Notes under the pieces: model-generated
What the model saw: the letters and a program-made list of their open reading frames with translations, nothing else
Told to the model about the DNA's origin: nothing
The model's database searches: none
Translations under genes and position numbers: made by a program
From: Macropodus opercularis
Lineage: Eukaryota; Chordata; Actinopteri; Anabantiformes; Osphronemidae
Reading direction: 5' to 3'
Length of the DNA stretch: 64,000 nucleotides
Assembly: GCA_030770545.1 (NCBI GenBank)
Contig: CM061100.1
Location: 9,638,501 to 9,702,500 of the forward strand
Shown here: positions 46,958 to 60,252 of the stretch, piece by piece
Layout: every line of letters begins with the position of its first letter
Position numbering within the stretch: the stretch's first letter is position 1

Positions 46958-49900
46958 ATATTAATAACTCATCACAAAAAAACCCAACAACATTTGTACA
47001 ATCAGATAAGTGCTATGTAAAAACTGAAAACTTTTAGTGGACATTACAGAATCATGAAACTCCCTTAAAGCCTTGAAAAATGGAAGAAACATCTTTTATA
47101 CAGATAGATTACTACTTATGAAATATATTTTACACCTGCTTTGAGTGTCATCAGCCAAAAAACGGCTGATAACAGTTCTTGCAAAACAGACGGTTAAGAG
47201 AAATTGTATTAGGAAATCATTCATAAGCTGTTTGCAGCTAATAATCCTAGATTTTGACTGTGCATATAAACTAAAAAATATGTTGTCATGGTGCAACTAT
47301 AGTCAGACAGGAGGCTACAAGCAAACAAAAGTGAACAAACTTCAATATCTACAGTATTTAATTAAAACCTTATCATACCAAACACACCAGAGAAGCAATG
47401 TCCAGTTAATTGATTTGTACGTGGCGCCAGCAAGTTGCAGGGAATCAGAGGCGAATGTCAAAAGCTTAACTCATGTAAAACCATTAATGGATCAGGGCCA
47501 AGAGCCAAAGTGCTTTTTGCATACAAATGCAAGACAAAGTTGTCTCAGGAGGTATAGACATGTTCATCTCATGAATGTTGATCCACAATATGACATACAC
47601 TAGATGAGCAAAAGAACTCCAACATCACCAGTCAAACCCAGGCACAGGTACAGTATGATGCCACAGAAATGGTGTGTGATTGAATATGTGTAAAACTATT
47701 TGACAGACTAGCTTCATTATATAGATTAGGCTAAAAACACAGGATAAGCAATTCACTGAGTTCAGAATTTATTATGACAAGCATTTCACCAGATTATTAT
47801 AGACAGTAATGACTGACAGATTTTACTTTTCCTAACTTGACAACTTGACCGAGTTGACACTAGAAGCATATTGAGAAGCAAGGAGTGCATACCAAATGAG
47901 CTTTTTAAAATGTTGGCGATAGCTTTCATCATGTTCTTAAACAGACATTCCAAACATACTCCATTTTAGTTTAAACCGCCTCCCTCTGTCTTTATAAAAT
48001 ATCTTAGCTAAGATGAACTTCTAAGCAGTTGGGCCAATGTTACCCTTTTGTCAATAGTGTCTGTCAATGGCTATGTTTCATCTAACCCTCTTTTGAGTAG
48101 GTTAGATTAGATGAAGTTGATTAGGTCAGGTCCACTTTATACGTTGCTGCCAACCTTTTCTGAAACGACAATGTCTGAAAACTAAATACTTGGAGGGATG
48201 TAATCTCTAAAGAACTGAGTCTTATTTGAGGCTATGTGGAAGGTGCCTTGTGCCATAAAAAAACAAACAAACAATAACATTTACAGAACTCCACCATGGA
48301 TGAATATTCAAACAATGATCCATATGTTAATGTCCTTGTTACTGAATTGACATGCAAAAGGCATAAAATTAGCAAAATTCTTACCAACAAATGGCTTGTT
48401 TGTTTTCCCCTTAGTCAACCAGTGTGTGTAGTTTCTGTTTATCTCAACCACCCAATGTGCCACAAATTTTAAATATCGCTGACTAAACAGTAGCCCAGAG
48501 AAATCAGTACACACAGGAACATTCACACAAGCACAGATGCTGTCTGTTCCCCTGCTGGCAGAAACAGAGAGACCACAGGAGAAGTAAGGTCTTCACTGAC
48601 CTGGAGTCACGGTTTTAATAAACACATTAAATCCTTATGGATCCTCCTGCTGAGCTGCCACTAAATGGCATTCGCGAGGAATTAACAGTAGGCAAGATTA
48701 ATTGGCTGCCAGCTGAGGAGAGAAACGGAAATAAGCGATGAAGGGAGGTGGAACAGTCGAAAAAGACATTTTACACAACGGTAAAGCAAGAGGAGACAGA
48801 AACGACAGCTCTAGGAAAAGGTAGAGAATATGGAATAAGACAGAAAAAAGAAGAGCAGGGCCATGAATGTGTGGCAAAACTTTTAGATTCATGGTCACTC
48901 TGAGGAAAGCTGCTATAAAGTTAATAACAGTGTCTTATTCGTCATTAAATATGGATTAGAACATCTTTTAAACCAAACATTCATCACCCTCGACTATTTC
49001 TTGTAGCAGTAAAAGGAAATAAAAAAAGTAAAAACTAATTAAAGTCTTTGGGGACATGTTAGGGATTTTTTTTTATATTTGTTTTTTTTGATTGGTCCTA
49101 TACAACTTTCTCAATTCATGGGTGTATCACACAAATAAGCCAGAATCAAGGTACATTAGAACCACAGTATTCACATTTCCTGGCTACTCATTTTGAAGGA
49201 TGCTCAAGTTGATGGGTTTTGGTGATAATAGCCCCTGGGTGGCAGTTTTCATTAAAAACAGACAGGGTTTTAGATAACCTGTGCTCTACTGAGGGCCTTG
49301 TTTGTTGTTCAGCAAGATGTAATTTTAATGTTTTCAAGTGCTGTCAATTTTTGGAAGGAAAATGAACCGTCTCACATTTAAATGAGCATAAAATTGTGGC
49401 GCGAGGTCAAAGTCATAGATCAGGTCAAGGGTGTAAGAGGATCTAAAACTGGTTTGGCTTCCCAGTGGTCTAATCAACCATCTGTTCAAACTGAGGAATT
49501 AACTGGGCAAGAAAGGTCTGATAAAGGTTATCATCAACTCAGTGTTCATTGTAACATAGCTTTAGATCTTCTGTGCAGTGGGGGAACACACAGGTTGGAC
49601 TTCCACCTCAGTAAAAGTGAGTCAGTCACATCTCTTGGTGGCGAAATTGATTGCAGATTAATTGCCATGACACATGACGTCATAACATTCACATGTGTAA
49701 ACTGAAAATCATTTCAGATGATTACCTCTGATAATGAGAACCGATAAGAAATTGCCATGAACGTGCTAAGATGCAATCAGAGCTATTTTGGACATTGGTT
49801 TACTACATAATTCCATCTGAGTTCTTTCATAGTGTGAACAAATTAACATTATTAATACACAATGGAGAAAGTAATAAAAAATGAATCTCGGAAGGAGAAG

Positions 49901-52900
49901 ATATGCAAACTCAGGATAAGTAGTGTAGGTGTAGAATCAATACAAGTCACATGTATTACTGTCTAGAAATCTGGGAAATAATGTTCATTTATTTTAAAGT
50001 TAAGATACATTGAATACATTTCATTTCATACAGACTGTAGTTGTGGAGATGGAATATTATTGTTTATTGGGACTTTACCTAAGACACAGGTACTGTGGTT
50101 AAAATACGTTCACAGACGTCCCAAAGTGCCGTGTTTCTCGACAGTAATCACCCTACTGGGTAGTAAATGAAGCTTAGAACATCTTCTGGCAGAGCAATGC
50201 ACAGAGACAAATTGGGTGCTAAACCAAATGGGGCGCTGTTCATGCACCAGAGCCCCTCTAAGTTAATAAAACATGACTAAGCACCTACCGCCACGCTAAC
50301 AGCCACAGTATGTGAGGCTGACGAAGAAGCTACTGTCAGCATGCACACGACGCTAACTCAAGACGGTCAGTGTTTTTATTTTCACAAACCTGTAGAACGT
50401 TTTCGGAGGATGTAGAGAAAACAGATCAGGTCACGGATCAGTCAGGAGATCGACCTTTGTAGGACCAGGCAGTTACCTCTAACTAACCCGACTGACAGCA
50501 ACTAAGATTTTATTTATTCTTGGCAGGATTTAAAGAAGCTCTTTCCAATTCCTGTGACTGTTACGCTCCTCACGACCCTGTACAGAGCTTGAATGACGTC
50601 CTAAAAACAACCATAGGGACGCAGGTGGAAACCATCCAACAACGTTTGCTGCTGTCAGTTGCAAAGAGTTATGCTACTTAACACAAACAGCATTAAATGT
50701 CGGTCAGATGGGTCTGGTCACAGGTGAGTGAGCTGCTGATTCGTCATTATCTCTGTTAAAGCACTGGAGGAACAGGTGGCTCTGTCTGACACATATGCAC
50801 ATTTACACAAGCTCCTGACTTGCTGGGTCACCTATGAAAGACACAGTAAAGCCTGTAAATGGACACACACACACACACAAATAATAAATAAAGCCATTAT
50901 TGTGGTGACAGCTGTTGAAGTGTGTACCTTCTGATCTTTGTCAGTGTGTGTGTTTGGATTACACCAGTCAGCATGTGTTCGGGGATCTGCTTTATCAACA
51001 GATGGCTAATTGCTTTATCAATTACGCATGAAGATGTTAACGGAGTCACATTATCAATAATTTAATTTGATTTATTCATTATTAATCACACAGAGTGTAA
51101 ATTGCCACTGAGTCACTAATAAGTGCAGTTTAGTGTTTAAGCAGTTTTAATAATGTAAATGTTGCTATAAGCCCAGTGGTTCTACTTCTAACCTATGCAC
51201 AATATTTATGTGATGTCCCTGAGCTTCTATCAGACAATCACTGACATGCCTCTGAACTTTGGCTGCATTCCTCAGTATAGTTCTTAATAACTCACTCGAA
51301 ACTATAGACTCAAGGACAGTTTGGCAGAGCAGATGCTTTATTGACTGAAGCCTAACGGTAGTGTTCAGGACAGCTGTGTGGTAGATTCTGAAGCAGTACA
51401 CTATCTAGGGACAGAGTAATATGAGACTCTCCATCTCGCTCAAGAGTTCAGCAAACTGAAATATACGGATCTTTTATTGCCGAGACGAGACGAGACGGGT
51501 TGTATTTTTTTTTAAATTCTCGGCACAATGTGGGTTATTTTGGATGATTTCCTTCAAATATCCACTTCATATTTAACACGGGGAGCCCATCACTGTGCTC
51601 TGCTTTTCACTGTGATTTATTACTATTTACCCAGAGTGATGGGAAACATGTTAATGAGGGTGATGGAATTTACATATATCTGCCTGTTGGTCCGTGGGGA
51701 GAACAGTAAAACAATGAGGAAAAAAAAAAAAAAAGTCTGATTTTCAGAAACTAGCTTCTGCTGGCATCAAAGCCAAAACAGGTCTCTAATCAAAAATATA
51801 TTTGTGGATTTGAGCACATAAAAATTCCTGTCAGCAACCACACGTGAACGTTTTGTGTATTGCCTCTATTGTATTGCCATTATTATTTTGTTTTGATTTG
51901 TTTGATTTGACATAGATGGAGGCGTTCACTGGAAATAAACAGAAACCCAATCAATTTTGCTTGGATTAACCCTGACATTGTTTACAGTACATGCTTCCCA
52001 GAACTGGGAAGCCGAGAAAGCCTGGCATCAACTGTTTATCCATTTAGTCCTCGCCAGACAGTTATTGTTCACGAAAGTCTGGTAGAAAATTAAGTGCGTA
52101 AATGTGGGGTTTTGACTGTTTAGAAAAAAATAAAGCCTTTCTGACACTCTTCCAAAGATCTGTACATTTTTTCTACCATGTCCTCTGGCTACTGGTAAAA
52201 AGCAGAGTGATTATACGTGTGTTCAGTAAATAATAGACAATGGAGAAGCCTGTTTGCATACATGTGTTAATTTCCAACCAGTTACGTGTGTGTTAGTCTT
52301 CCAGGCCACCAAGGACTTCAAGGACTTCATCATCCCATTACAGGCAGCCTGCTAAAGGGCTGAGTCCCATGACTTGTGCAGCTGCCAGCAAAAAAAAAAA
52401 AAAAAATAGAGCATACTACCAGCGGAGCTAATTTAGAAGCCTCTTCATGTAACCAAATAGCCAAAGGCAAATATTTCTACATCACCACGAAGTTCAGCCA
52501 AAATCCTTCAGTCAGTTTATTATCAGGAGAGAAGAGTCTTGTTTATGAATCCCTATGTGTTTTTCTACAAACCTTATAAGGAAGTAAACAAGCGTAAGCG
52601 TAGTGGCTCAGTGACATTTCATCGTTCGTTAGTATTATATTTGCCATGCTTTGCTCTCACACAGTGTGAGGATGGACACTGACATATGACATTTTTATAG
52701 GTGAAGCCATGATGCTGAGTACCTCCACTGCCTAAAATGCAAAATGTCCACCACGTGTGTCATACATGTAAAGGAAATCAAGTCCTTACGGTAGAATCCG
52801 CAACTGTGGCTCCTTGTTAAGTCCCCTCAGCTGCTTTTGCCCCTTGGCCGTGACAGCTTTACAGCGAGGTGCGTTTGAGCTCAAACAAGCCTCTCGCTCC

Positions 52901-53730
52901 AAGGAGACGCGACGGCGGGACGACCCCCGTTGACCTCCTTTGACATATGCACGCCTGAACTATGGGGTGTGAATAAATAATAAACAGGTAAAGGTCGCGC
53001 TCCATGTAGGATAGGAGGTGAGGTGAGAGCGTCGGTGTCTGGACTGCCAATGAGGACGAGAAGCTGAATGAGAACGTAGCCTATGTGTCCTTATACATGT
53101 CGCTACTGGAACGGTGGGAAGGCTGCGCTGCTCAGCACGAGTGTAAAGACAAAAAAAAAAAATACAACCCACAACTCTCATGTACCTGAGTGATGCTCGT
53201 ACGCTCAATAAATTGCTTGCAGCGTTCAATTGTTGTATTAATCACGTTCACAACAAACAAAGCAGACATCAAGCAGTTGCAGGTAATAAGTGTCTGCCCT
53301 GAAGACTATGTATAGTAAATACAACACAGCGACCTGAGGGGCATTATTCATGAGTTTTAATGATTTTAGTGTTGTAGTGTGTACACACACGCACAGAATA
53401 ATTGTGCTATCAAACACACTACAAAAGGCTAATTAAGAATATGCATAGCCTGGACTTAACAAGCTCATTTGTCTCTCACCATCCACACGGCGCTAACAAG
53501 GCCCACTGCTCATTAAGGCCTTTAAGCTGCAGGCCAGACAGCCCCCTGTCAGTTAGCTAACAAGGTAAATGAAGGAGGCAGTCTGTGTTGACTTTTCTTG
53601 GAAGGATGAAGGTGGGGGATTAGCCTGCTTCAGTCTTCACCAAGACAGCGGGGCAAGGTTCGGCTGACCCCAGAGAAGCTCTGCCCAACGTAATCACAGA
53701 GACGCCGGCGGTCACGCTGACAGGGTGACT

Positions 53731-53769
53731 CATGCATGCATGCATATGTGTGTGTGTGTGTGTGTGTGT
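53731..53769. repeat. Compound CATG/TG microsatellite
   Basis: Three CATG units followed by CATA and a TG tract of about eleven units. Confidence 0.9.
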
Positions 53770-54635
53770 CTGCGCGCATGTGGGAGGTTAACTAGACTCC
53801 TTGGCTTATTGCTGCGAAGTCAACGATAAGCCAAAAAGTAACAAGGTCAAACTGTGTAGAAGCAGCGATCATACTGGGAAGAAAGAGAATCTGTTTTATT
53901 GCTGGTTCATAGTTATCTGGGTCGCGTTTACAGTTGAAGCAAATATAAGGCTCCAGATTGTATTTTACGTTCGAATGTTGTAACAGTTACAGCGATATTT
54001 TATAGGTAATTTTGATACTTGCTCAGTTGTCTCCTCTCCGGAAGAGCTTTGACCTATTGAACGGCACTATGCCATCCACTACCCTGAAGCTTTAACTGTT
54101 AGGGGGGGGTAGCTAGGGGCTAAGAGGCCTTGAGCCTCTGGTCAAACTGCATTTTATTAGACTGACACACTGTAGAAGTGTAATACGCTGCTTTTACCTG
54201 TCAGAACAATAGGCTTAGTGACCAAGCGATCGCTATTCTCAGACATTCCTTGAATGATCTCAGGGCCAATCCCTCGGTTTTGTGTTCTACTGCTAGTAGG
54301 GACTGTTTAACTCAGAAAAAAGCTATGTTTTATTTTTATAAATGCAGTTTTCTGACAGATGGGCCTGAAGCCCCATGGCTTCAACAAACCCATAATAATC
54401 CCAGGGATATTAAAGCTTCTTTACTCATGGACGCAAACAAGAAATACACTCCTTCTGAGTCTGGAGAGATTTATTAAAACATATTGGCCAATGCTGCCAC
54501 AAAAACTGAGACTCTGAAACATTTTTGGGGCCACGGGCCTATTTCTGTTCATTCCCCTTCCCTGATATTGCAAAAGTTCCAGCCTGTCTTAATGAGGCTG
54601 GGATCCAAAGCAAGATAAGGTAAGGCAACTTAAGA

Positions 54636-54700
54636 TTAACTTCACTGATCCCTGAGGGTCTGGCATACCTGGGGGGAAATTGAGTCATGGCAGTAGCGAA
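54636..54700 (+). mobile_element. LINE-derived fragment (teleost type)
   Basis: ACTGATCCCTGAGGG and GGGGGGAAATTGAGTCATGG are separated by a 13-base insert. The pair resembles the TTTATTGATCCC...GGGGGAAATT segment that is frequent in fish genomes and usually attributed to LINE 3' ends. Assigned by memory of the motif only. Confidence 0.4.
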
Positions 54701-55067
54701 GCATGGAGGACAGAGTAAATAGGGCAAGAAGGTAGTTGCATTGTGCAGGAAAAAGACCTGAAATGAATGCTTCTGAGTTCAAGCCCCTGGCAAACAAGAA
54801 GAATAGTTGGCAGTGTAGCAACACTCTTGTTCAAGGATACAGTACAGTGTGAGATACAGGGTAGTATATTAATGCCCAGCACTGCTGATACCCATTCCCT
54901 CAAAAGAACCACATGACAGTAGCAGCTGCAAGATCCAGTGATGAGAATCATAAAATGATTAGAAAATCAAAGGCCTCTTTTTGGAACAATTTGGAACATA
55001 TATAAATATATTAAGAAAAGATACTCGGGATATAATCGCAAATATCAAAAATCCTCCAGCCATCATT

Positions 55068-55130
55068 CTAACCACTTGAAGTGCAAGGGTGCTGGAGCCA
55101 ATCCCAGCTGTCAAGAGCAAAAGCTGGGCT
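55068..55130 (+). mobile_element. Fragment of a common teleost interspersed repeat
   Basis: GGGTGCTGGAGCCAATCCCA followed by GCTGTCAAG resembles the part that normally precedes the CACCCTGGACAGGTCGCC motif in widespread fish repeats. See 44457-44520 for the neighbouring part. Confidence 0.5.
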
Positions 55131-55470
55131 GGAAAAGCCATGACACATTATAATTAGATGCATATCTCACTTATCTATAAAAGGAAATATGATAATTGAT
55201 TGGCAGAGAAAACATCTGTGTAGGTACAGCATTCAATTAAAGACCCTCAGATCACATGTGCGACAGTGTGATCACAATGAACGCATACAGTGTTTCCTCT
55301 TTCATTCTGTATAATAATGTATTCATAAATGCAGCAATCCGCAATTGAAATAGAGGGAGGAAAAATGCATTTCATTACTGCCGAAGAGCACAGCGAGATT
55401 TCGACCGAGCGATACGAGCGGGTTTTGCAGCGGGAGCGTGGTGTTGGAGCAAAGAAACAAATGACGAGAG

Positions 55471-55495
55471 GAAGAAGAAGAAGAAGAAGAAGAAG
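55471..55495. repeat. (GAA)8 microsatellite
   Basis: Perfect GAA triplet tract. Confidence 0.9.
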
Positions 55496-56570
55496 AGAGG
55501 AGGGAGAGCCGATAAGGTGCAGTGCATGGAGGCGCCGTTGCTGGACGTGTTGATAGCCTCAGGCTGTGGTAAATGAGCTCCGGTCAAAACACAACAGCTC
55601 CTGCGTTGTGCAGTAGGTGTGGGAGGGAACCTGTGTGTGTCTGTTAGGCTCTGTACCTGCTCTCACAGTGTTGTTTGTGGGTGCTTCTGAGTCCCGGGCA
55701 GCTCCTGGGATGCCCTTTAGCGCAGCTGGCTGTGCAGTCCTCACACCGATATGGGCTCAAGACCAACTCACTAAACTAATCCATCCTGGACTGGCTGGAC
55801 TGTGGAGTGTGATATCTTTATAGATATATACAAATGGCTGTTGCTATTATTATTTTCTATTTCCTTTGTCTCGCGCAGTCCTAAGAGGACATCCAAGCTG
55901 AACATCCACCTTCATTTCCACTGCATTGTTATGAGTTGGAAGAGACCGTCTCTGTTAGCGTCTAATCTACTTTTCCATTTGAATGGCCCCAGACGTTTGC
56001 GTGCCTGGCGAGATAGAGTTCTCATTATGGTCCGTGACCATTTGGCCTATAATTAAACTGTTAGCTCACCTTTACGTACCACAAAGGGATGAAAATAGCT
56101 TGTTCCATTCATGGTGTTATTACAGCTGCGTTGCAATGTGGAAGAATGTAATTTTCACATTATTAGAATCCATTAAACACAATGTCGCAGTGATTGGGAC
56201 GAATAAAGTGACATTTTTCAAATCAATTACTATAATTTTGCTGCAAGTATCCAGGTCATGTCAAACCCTGTATTACGGAGCATTATTATGCATTCTGCAG
56301 TCATTTGCTTTATGACAGCCGCCCTACCTTGATTAAAATATGCTTTTCCTGAAATATTCAATATTCAATTTCACAAATAATATGAAGAGAGACACTATTG
56401 ATCCACTCTATTGTACATTTCCACTTACTGTACAGTACATTGTGTGTACCTACTGCCAAATTTCTTCTATTGCTGACACTTCTATTCCCAGATGGCTGTC
56501 AGACGCACAGAATGACTGGCTCATGGTCTTCAGTAAAAATGAGAAATATTATTATGTACAAAAACAGAAA

Positions 56571-56593
56571 AACAACAACAACAACAACAACAA
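56571..56593. repeat. (AAC)n microsatellite
   Basis: AAC triplet tract of about seven units. Confidence 0.9.
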
Positions 56594-58041
56594 AAAGCCC
56601 CCTGCTTTCAGCTTCATGCTACTTCTTATGACTTGTTTAGCAGAGCTGAGGAATAAAATACTAGAGATGCAGCGCTGGTTTCCAATGGAATGTCGATATC
56701 AGTCGAAATTGTCATCCATCCCATCTGTCCAGCATGGGGGAGTCGTTGTTCACCAGCCAACGGCACCAAACACACTTGCAGGTTATTTAAGCGCAATAGA
56801 AGAAGCGGAGCAATAGAGATGCTGCATCAGATGACTCGGCCTCTGCGATCACCTGGTCGAAGACCGATTCAGACGGGTTCCAGGATCAGCTGGACCACAG
56901 GGCGAACGAACAGCAACCAATTTACTCGACACCTGCAGAAACTGCTTTGAGCTTGTTGGAAAACCATTCCGGGTGACAGAGAATGCAAGAAGTGTGCAAA
57001 GCTGTCATCAAAGCTACTTTAAAGAATTGAAAATATACCAGGGAAGTAGAAGAGGTGCCTAAACCTAGTAGCGTATATAACATCAGAGCACAATAGTAGG
57101 ACCCAATATCACTCCCAGCATCTCTGTTTATAACAGACAATCAACTATTTATGAGAAATACTACAGTTCTGGGCTGCACCTGCACTATTTCCTTTCGTAC
57201 ATTGATCTTTGATTCGCTTTTCCACTTCTTGCTCCAAGCTTCTTTTCATCTTCAGCCAGTATTCTGAATGCGAGTCGACGCGCTTGTGTTGCTCAAAACA
57301 TTCCGCCACCGCAAGTGCAGCCCTGTTAGTGACACGTTCGTTAGCCGAGCCGCTAATTAACTGGCTTGTCAACACTACGGTCTGTGCTCGTCTTTAACTA
57401 AGCGCGCGCACACACACGCAGATGCACATCAACAGCTACGCGCACTTGCACGTTCGCACATAGTGAACGGACGAGCTTGTGAATACTATGCTGGCACTCG
57501 TGGAACACAATTGTGTCAGCAGCAGCCTAATTAGAAGTAGTTAGAAGTGAAAGAGAGGAGATGAACAATAAAGTAAAATTCAGCTGGAGCGGGGGGAAAA
57601 AAGGGAATTTTTACTGATTGTGACTTTCAGCACTTAGAGCCCAAGGTTTTTCTGGGACTCACAGGGAGAACGTCTTCCTTTATCCAATTATAACACTCCC
57701 ACTCTGAGGAGATGTCAACCACAGCAGATAATCTGAGCTGTGGAAACGGTGCAAGAAGAGAAACGGGCGGGGGGAAAAATAAAACAAAAACAAAAGGAAG
57801 AGGCAGGGAGAGACGGAGGAAGATAGGTGTGTAGTCAAAGGGGGGGGGGAATCAGGGAAGGTAGGCAAACACACATGCAAAGAGAGGAGATGCTAAGAAC
57901 GTGTGAGGAAGAGAAGCGGCAAAAGTGAGTTGCCTACGCCTAGAATACCTGCTTTACTGTACATATGATGATTATACAATGACGATCTGTTGCTATTAAC
58001 ACCGTACGGACAACGAAGAAGCAAATTGCCTTCGTCTTCTG

Positions 58042-58047
58042 TTTATT
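58042..58047 (-). terminator. Candidate polyadenylation signal for the unidentified minus-strand gene
   Basis: AATAAA on the minus strand, 162 bases past the stop codon at 58209-58211. Confidence 0.35.
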
Positions 58048-58208
58048 TGCTGCAGGGAGCTAGTAGACGGGTTGACACACTTTGGGTTTCTGTGAAAACA
58101 TCGCCTTGTTTCTTATACTAATAATCTGTGTTGTAATAGAAAAATAGGTCGTAGTGATATTGTTATTTTATTGTGACATTAGCCAGAGAGGGGACGAGCC
58201 AACGTGTC

Positions 58209-58414
58209 CTAGAGCCCAAAGGTCTTAAAGCCTGGTTCATAGTAGTTCCAGGCTGAAGCGTCAGACATGGCCTGCATACTGATGGTGACCTAGAAACACA
58301 GAAAAGAGTGAGATAAACCAAAATAAATAGTGTGAAAGAATGGAAATGAAAAGGAGAACACTTCAGAATACATACCAGTTGTTCTCCTTTGTTCTTGTCT
58401 GTACAAATAGCTCC
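58209..58414 (-). CDS. Last two coding exons of an unidentified minus-strand gene
   Basis: On the minus strand an exon 58414-58376 (39 bases) ends in a strong donor (CAACTG/GTATGT). An 86-base intron ends in a strong acceptor (CTTTTCTGTGTTTCTAG). The terminal exon 58289-58209 (81 bases) ends in TAG. Both are phase 0. The 39-base exon encodes GAICTDKNKGEQL and the last exon begins VTISMQAMSDASAW and ends NYYEPGFKTFGL. The acceptor before the 39-base exon (GGCCTATAG) has a poor pyrimidine tract and is the weakest link; an in-frame stop lies just upstream, so the exon cannot extend. The C-terminus contains two aromatic-rich patches. I could not place it in a family. The remaining exons should lie beyond 58.4 kb, none recognised in the window. 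Confidence 0.5.
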
Positions 58415-59329
58415 CTATAGGCCATGCGCTGTATTTGTTAGGCTGCATGAAAGATTAATAAGGAACATGTGTGATTTGATATATCTGGCTACGGCTAAAC
58501 TTAACATTATTCACATTTCTTATGTCACTCCGTCTTCTCAACTACACCCAAGATTGTGACAGTCTCAATCACATTAAATCAGTAGAAACTACTGTAATCG
58601 TTCTAAAGAATGAAAATGGTGAACGAAGAGATTTGCAGTCAAACATTTTTTTAGACCTAAAAGATTCTTGTCGTAGGAAAACTGAACCACTACTCAGTGG
58701 GATCGATTTTGATGAAAATCCTTAGCTGAAGTGTCTAAAAATGGTCCCAGTTTTGATTATACATTGCTTAATAGTGTCATGTACATTTGAATTACAGATA
58801 TGAAATGATATCTTGTTGCTCAATTGCAGCATGTAGCATTATGAGCAGCGTAATTTGCATCCTGTGATTGCTGATTGTCGTGGACTTGGAGCTTATGTCA
58901 CTTGATGAGTTTTAATGATGGATGTTCATTTTCCACTGGACAAGAGCAAATGGTTCAGTCATAATTCTAAAGATGCATCTGCATGGCTGTGAGTCATATT
59001 TAAAAAAAATATATGATAAGAACTGTGGGAAAACCTCCCATTGCCAGAAAAATTCAACTCAAGGATACTCCTCCAGTCTCATGTGCTTACAAAAGATTGT
59101 TGCCACCAGCTCTGAAGCGTTTCCGTCTCAGGCTCATATGAGATTTCAACAGCACCATAGTCAACTTTGCTCGTTGAAAGGTAACAAGCCTGCTGCTTTT
59201 ATTCTTTGGTCAAGATCATGCTTACATTCAGAATTCAATTAATTCCACATTTTCGATTGAAGTATTTATCAGTTCAAATATAGGTTTATGACACAAACAC
59301 TGTTTGGATGTGATATATAAAGATAAACG

Positions 59330-59430
59330 GGCAATGGCTCAGGAGGTAGAGCCAGGAATCAAACCACCAACCATCATAGGGTTGGTGGTTTGATTCCTGG
59401 CTCCACTGGTCATGTATCCTTCATCATATT
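59330..59430 (+). mobile_element. tRNA-derived SINE with a perfect internal palindrome
   Basis: An A-box-like TGGCTCAGGAGG (59335-59346) and a B-box-like GGTTTGATTCC (59387-59397) mark a tRNA-derived SINE; the downstream CTCCACTGGTCATGTATCCTT recalls common fish SINE bodies. Arms 59349-59372 and 59380-59403 are perfect 24-base inverted repeats with a 7-base loop. Ordinary members of this kind of SINE would not be expected to be self-complementary over this length. Confidence 0.7.
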
Positions 59431-60252
59431 AGACCCAGTTGTGCATGTTACCTCTTTTTTCTGTTGTAGATTCCAACTGAAAAGCTTCATACACACAACA
59501 CGGGGCCTTTTGATAACAAACCACCATTACTAGACATCGTTCTCATCCCTGTGGCAACTTCTGTAACATAACAGAGACATGAAAATGACGACACGTTCTA
59601 ACATCAATCCAGCATGTTTAACTAAGTGTATTAAGAAGAGTCTGATGCTTTAAACTGCTCCTTTCATTTTCAGAGCAATTATAAATTAATGGATGCGTTT
59701 TTTTCCCCATCTCAGATCAAGTGCAACATTAAGTTCTTTTAATCTTGTCTGTGCGGCTGGTTACCGGCATGTCCCTCTGGGTTATTTCTCTTTTTCATCA
59801 ACAACGCACGATCCTCAGATCAAGTGACTAAAAAATTAGCCTAACGACTTGTTGGGGTTTTTCTTTGAATGCTATGCTGTAGACACAGTTACCCAAAGTA
59901 ATTATCGCTGGGAACCGACAAACTGGGCAGTTCGATAGTGTTTTGTTTTCTTCCCGACGTTCCCATTTAATTTCGTAGTTTTTAAAAGCGATGCTGTCCA
60001 GATGAAGTCTTCTTCTCACTAAACGCTTCATGCATACAGAGACGTAGAAATGGGAAACTTCTTTGAGGGACACCTCTTATTTTTATCATTCCAGAGACGT
60101 TTCGAAGATTTGAATGAAGACTTGTGCTGATTACTGTGTCCTCCAGCTCTGAGCTAAAATCTACACTGATCAATGCGGCTTTCCTTCTTGGAATACAAAC
60201 AACGGCCCTAATCCCTGAAGCCAAGGAGCTGGAGCTGTTAGTTTCAATTTAG

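Larger units (their letters stand above)
42600..51000. other. Gene-poor stretch, part 2
   Basis: About 8.4 kb with no convincing exon. A cluster of degenerate CCAGCAGCCAG-type repeats lies at 42765-42965. Repeat fragments lie at 44457-44520 and 46905-46957, a C-rich tract at 46132-46157, and TG-rich patches near 45500. A 152-codon open stretch at 47145-47603 looks random in composition. Confidence 0.5.
51000..58035. other. Gene-poor stretch, part 3
   Basis: About 7 kb without a firm exon. It includes A-runs (51720-51734, 52390-52406), a CATG/TG repeat (53731-53769), LINE-like and other repeat fragments (54636-54700, 55068-55130), a GAA repeat (55471-55495), an AAC repeat (56571-56593) and a G9 run (57841-57849). 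The 55.38-55.56 kb segment has several CpGs and a possible donor (GCTGTG/GTAAAT) and could be an untranslated first exon, but nothing confirms it. Confidence 0.45.

Noticed and set aside
47145..47603. 152-codon open frame in the gene-poor region
   Set aside because: Random-looking composition, no splice context, no family resemblance.
49382..49705. 107-codon open frame
   Set aside because: No homology that I recognise, no promoter or splice context, and it sits in AT-rich intergenic DNA.
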